Positions 62,858 through 64,000 of a DNA stretch of 64,000 bases are shown piece after piece. The notes beneath the pieces are model-generated. The model had not been told where the DNA came from and made no database searches. It worked only from the letters and a program-made list of their open reading frames with translations. The stretch's first letter is position 1; each line of letters starts with the position of its first letter. Both the position numbers and the translations under genes were made by a program. Origin of the DNA: DASQMT01 sp963839615 (GTDB lineage Bacteria > Actinomycetota > Thermoleophilia > Solirubrobacterales > Solirubrobacteraceae); contig CAWIVY010000001.1 of the NCBI GenBank assembly GCA_963839615.1, forward strand, positions 62,001 through 126,000, given 5' to 3'.

Positions 62858-63646
62858 GTGCTCGCACTCACTGCGTGCGGCGACGCCGCGCGGGAGCGCC
62901 CCGTGAGCGAGCTCGACGCGTTGCCGCTGCTCGAGCTGCGGATCGAGTCCGCGCGCGACGGCGGCTCCGAGCTGCGCGTGCGCCCCGACGGACCTTTCGA
63001 GATCCGCACGGCCGAGCAGGACTGGAGCCTGGTCAGCGAGTACTCCCCGGCGGACCTTGAAGAGCTGCGGCGCGAGATGGTCCGCGCCGACGATCCACCG
63101 CTGCCGGACGTGATCCCGGCGCCCGGCGCGGGCGGCTCGAACCCGACGCGGATGACGTGGCGCCTGCGGCTCGCCGACGAGCTGCGCAAGGTCGTCGTCG
63201 AGGAGTGGCACGACGGTGTGTCACCACCGCTCGAGCGCCTCTACGAGCAGCTGTTCACGATCGCGGGCGGCCCCGCGGTGGAGTCGACCTGGCGCGTGCG
63301 CGTCGACGGCGAGGTGGTCGAGCGGCGCGTGGTCGGCGAGGCCGCCGGGGTGCCGGCGCTCGCGCCGATGATCGCCGCGCTCTACGACCGGCCGGACGCG
63401 TTCGAGCCGGCGGGAGCCGGCGAGCCGCCCGGCGAGCTGCTGGTCGACGTGCGCCACATCGTCGACGGCGCGCCGGGCGACCGCCTGGCGATCGCGCCAG
63501 ACGGTCGCGCGTACCTCACCGAGGGCGACAAGACCAGCGAGATCACGCGCTTGGACGACGAGCAGCTGACGACACTCCGCGCCGCGATCGCGCAGACCGG
63601 CTGGCAGGCGCTGCCGGATCCGATCGTGGGCGACACGTCGCCGTAA
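62858..63646 (+). CDS. Putative lipoprotein, unknown function
   Basis: About 262 residues. The lipobox LTAC in ALTACGD marks a lipoprotein, but the GTG used here leaves only six residues before the Cys. In the same frame, upstream DNA encodes WLLAVLALTAC, a good signal core, without a start codon. A GTG at 62826, overlapping the previous stop, is in another frame. A one-base indel near 62830-62843 would join them, so the true N-terminus is probably longer. The mature part is beta-rich with a repeated pattern (LRPDGPFEIRTAEQDW and IAPDGRAYLTEGDKT). Co-transcribed with the metzincin-like gene; a partner role is possible. Confidence 0.6.
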   Translation: MLALTACGDAARERPVSELDALPLLELRIESARDGGSELRVRPDGPFEIRTAEQDWSLVSEYSPADLEELRREMVRADDPPLPDVIPAPGAGGSNPTRMTWRLRLADELRKVVVEEWHDGVSPPLERLYEQLFTIAGGPAVESTWRVRVDGEVVERRVVGEAAGVPALAPMIAALYDRPDAFEPAGAGEPPGELLVDVRHIVDGAPGDRLAIAPDGRAYLTEGDKTSEITRLDDEQLTTLRAAIAQTGWQALPDPIVGDTSP

Positions 63647-63705
63647 CGAGCGGCGGGCGCGACGGGCGCGCGGCACTTCGGCGGGAGCCCCGTCTTCGTC
63701 GCAGT

Positions 63706-63742
63706 TGGACGCAAATTCAGCTATGCGATGAATTTCGATCCA
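63706..63742. repeat. TTTCGATCCA hairpin, copy A
   Basis: TGGACGCAAATTCA pairs with TGAATTTCGATCCA at 11 of 14 positions across a nine-base loop. The layout is identical to 48276-48312. Confidence 0.65.
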
Positions 63743-63784
63743 CGTGGACGGAAAAGCACGGCATGCGTGCATTTCAATCCACGT
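63742..63784. repeat. TTTCAATCCA hairpin, copy B
   Basis: Arms of 19 bases (ACGTGGACGGAAAAGCACG and its partner ending CAATCCACGT) pair with three mismatches around a five-base loop. It abuts copy A, sharing one base. It lies between the convergent lipoprotein and GH65 genes and could also help end transcription. Confidence 0.65.
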
Positions 63785-63795
63785 GCAAGGCGCGA

Positions 63796-64000
63796 CTAGG
63801 CCGCTCGCGGAAGGTCCTGCTCGATGACGGGCGCGGTACAGCGCACCTCGGCGCCTCCCACGAGCCGGAGCTCCTCGCCGAAGTGCCGGATCAGGATCAT
63901 CGTGCCCTCGAGCAGGCGATAGGTCGTGCCGGCATGCGTCATGTCGACCTCGATCACCTGGCCGCGCACCTGGACGCGGAAGCGCAGGCGATCCCAGCCG
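63796..64000 (-). CDS. GH65 family glycoside phosphorylase/hydrolase, C-terminal end
   Basis: The minus-strand frame is open from the window edge to TAG at 63796, giving the last 67 residues. WDRLRFRVQVRGQVIEVDM and TTYRLLEGTMILIRHFGEE match the small C-terminal beta domain of GH65 enzymes (trehalose, maltose or kojibiose phosphorylases and hydrolases). The catalytic barrel lies outside the window. Given the many trehalose genes, a trehalose-acting enzyme is plausible, but specificity cannot be seen. Confidence 0.65.
   Translation of the reverse strand, partial: GWDRLRFRVQVRGQVIEVDMTHAGTTYRLLEGTMILIRHFGEELRLVGGAEVRCTAPVIEQDLPRAA

Overview
This is a GC-rich bacterial chromosome segment from a Gram-positive actinobacterial lineage, most likely Thermoleophilia/Solirubrobacterales (Conexibacter- or Solirubrobacter-like). 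The assignment is inferred from GC-rich, tightly packed genes with many GTG starts, a complete GlgE/TreS/maltokinase pathway, an F420-type LLM oxidoreductase, a collagen-like protein with a MATIA-type N-terminal helix, and secreted proteins with Arg-rich C-terminal sandwich domains. No rRNA, tRNA, CRISPR array or complete insertion sequence was seen.

Layout. 1-24 kb is an alpha-glucan and trehalose region: treZ-glgX-treY, glgB, glgE-treS-mak and malQ, interrupted by secreted proteins and by a three-gene operon of a glycosyltransferase and two divergent Mur ligases (13.4-17.5 kb). 24.7-30.6 kb is a hydroxyproline catabolic locus: GntR regulator, deaminase, epimerase and D-hydroxyproline oxidase, with a divergent, frameshifted ketoglutarate-semialdehyde dehydrogenase behind a perfect operator palindrome. 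30.6-31.2 kb, the only gene-free stretch over 300 bases, is a hairpin array bounded by an exact 27-bp direct repeat and looks inserted. 31.2-40 kb holds small housekeeping and redox genes (VOC, SGNH, two aldo/keto reductases, YqgE, desaturase, a LysR/cysteine-dioxygenase-like locus, a transpeptidase). 40-48 kb is secreted: a metalloprotease, a GH10 xylanase and another glycosidase, plus methyltransferase and GT2 genes. 48.4-50.3 kb is a GH15 trehalase/glucoamylase. 50.4-56.9 kb is a reductive-pyrimidine or hydantoin operon. 56.9-64 kb holds membrane and surface proteins, TetR, a Tat-exported flavoprotein, an unusual OmpA-like/metzincin protein with a lipoprotein partner, and the tail of a GH65 gene.

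How the genes work together. Trehalose can be made from glucan (TreY/TreZ, debranching by GlgX) or from maltose (TreS). TreS, Mak and GlgE return it to glucan through maltose 1-phosphate, and GlgB branches the product. MalQ, GH15 and GH65 recycle oligosaccharides and trehalose. The hydroxyproline and pyrimidine operons feed carbon and nitrogen to 2-oxoglutarate and beta-alanine/malonate semialdehyde.

The least explained items are: (a) the 535-bp hairpin element at 30648-31182 and its relatives at 48195-48312 and possibly 63706-63784; (b) the glycosyltransferase plus two non-canonical Mur ligases; (c) the protein at 61177-62829. Many genes carry a TANNNT hexamer 6-8 bases before the start codon, which suggests widespread leaderless transcription.
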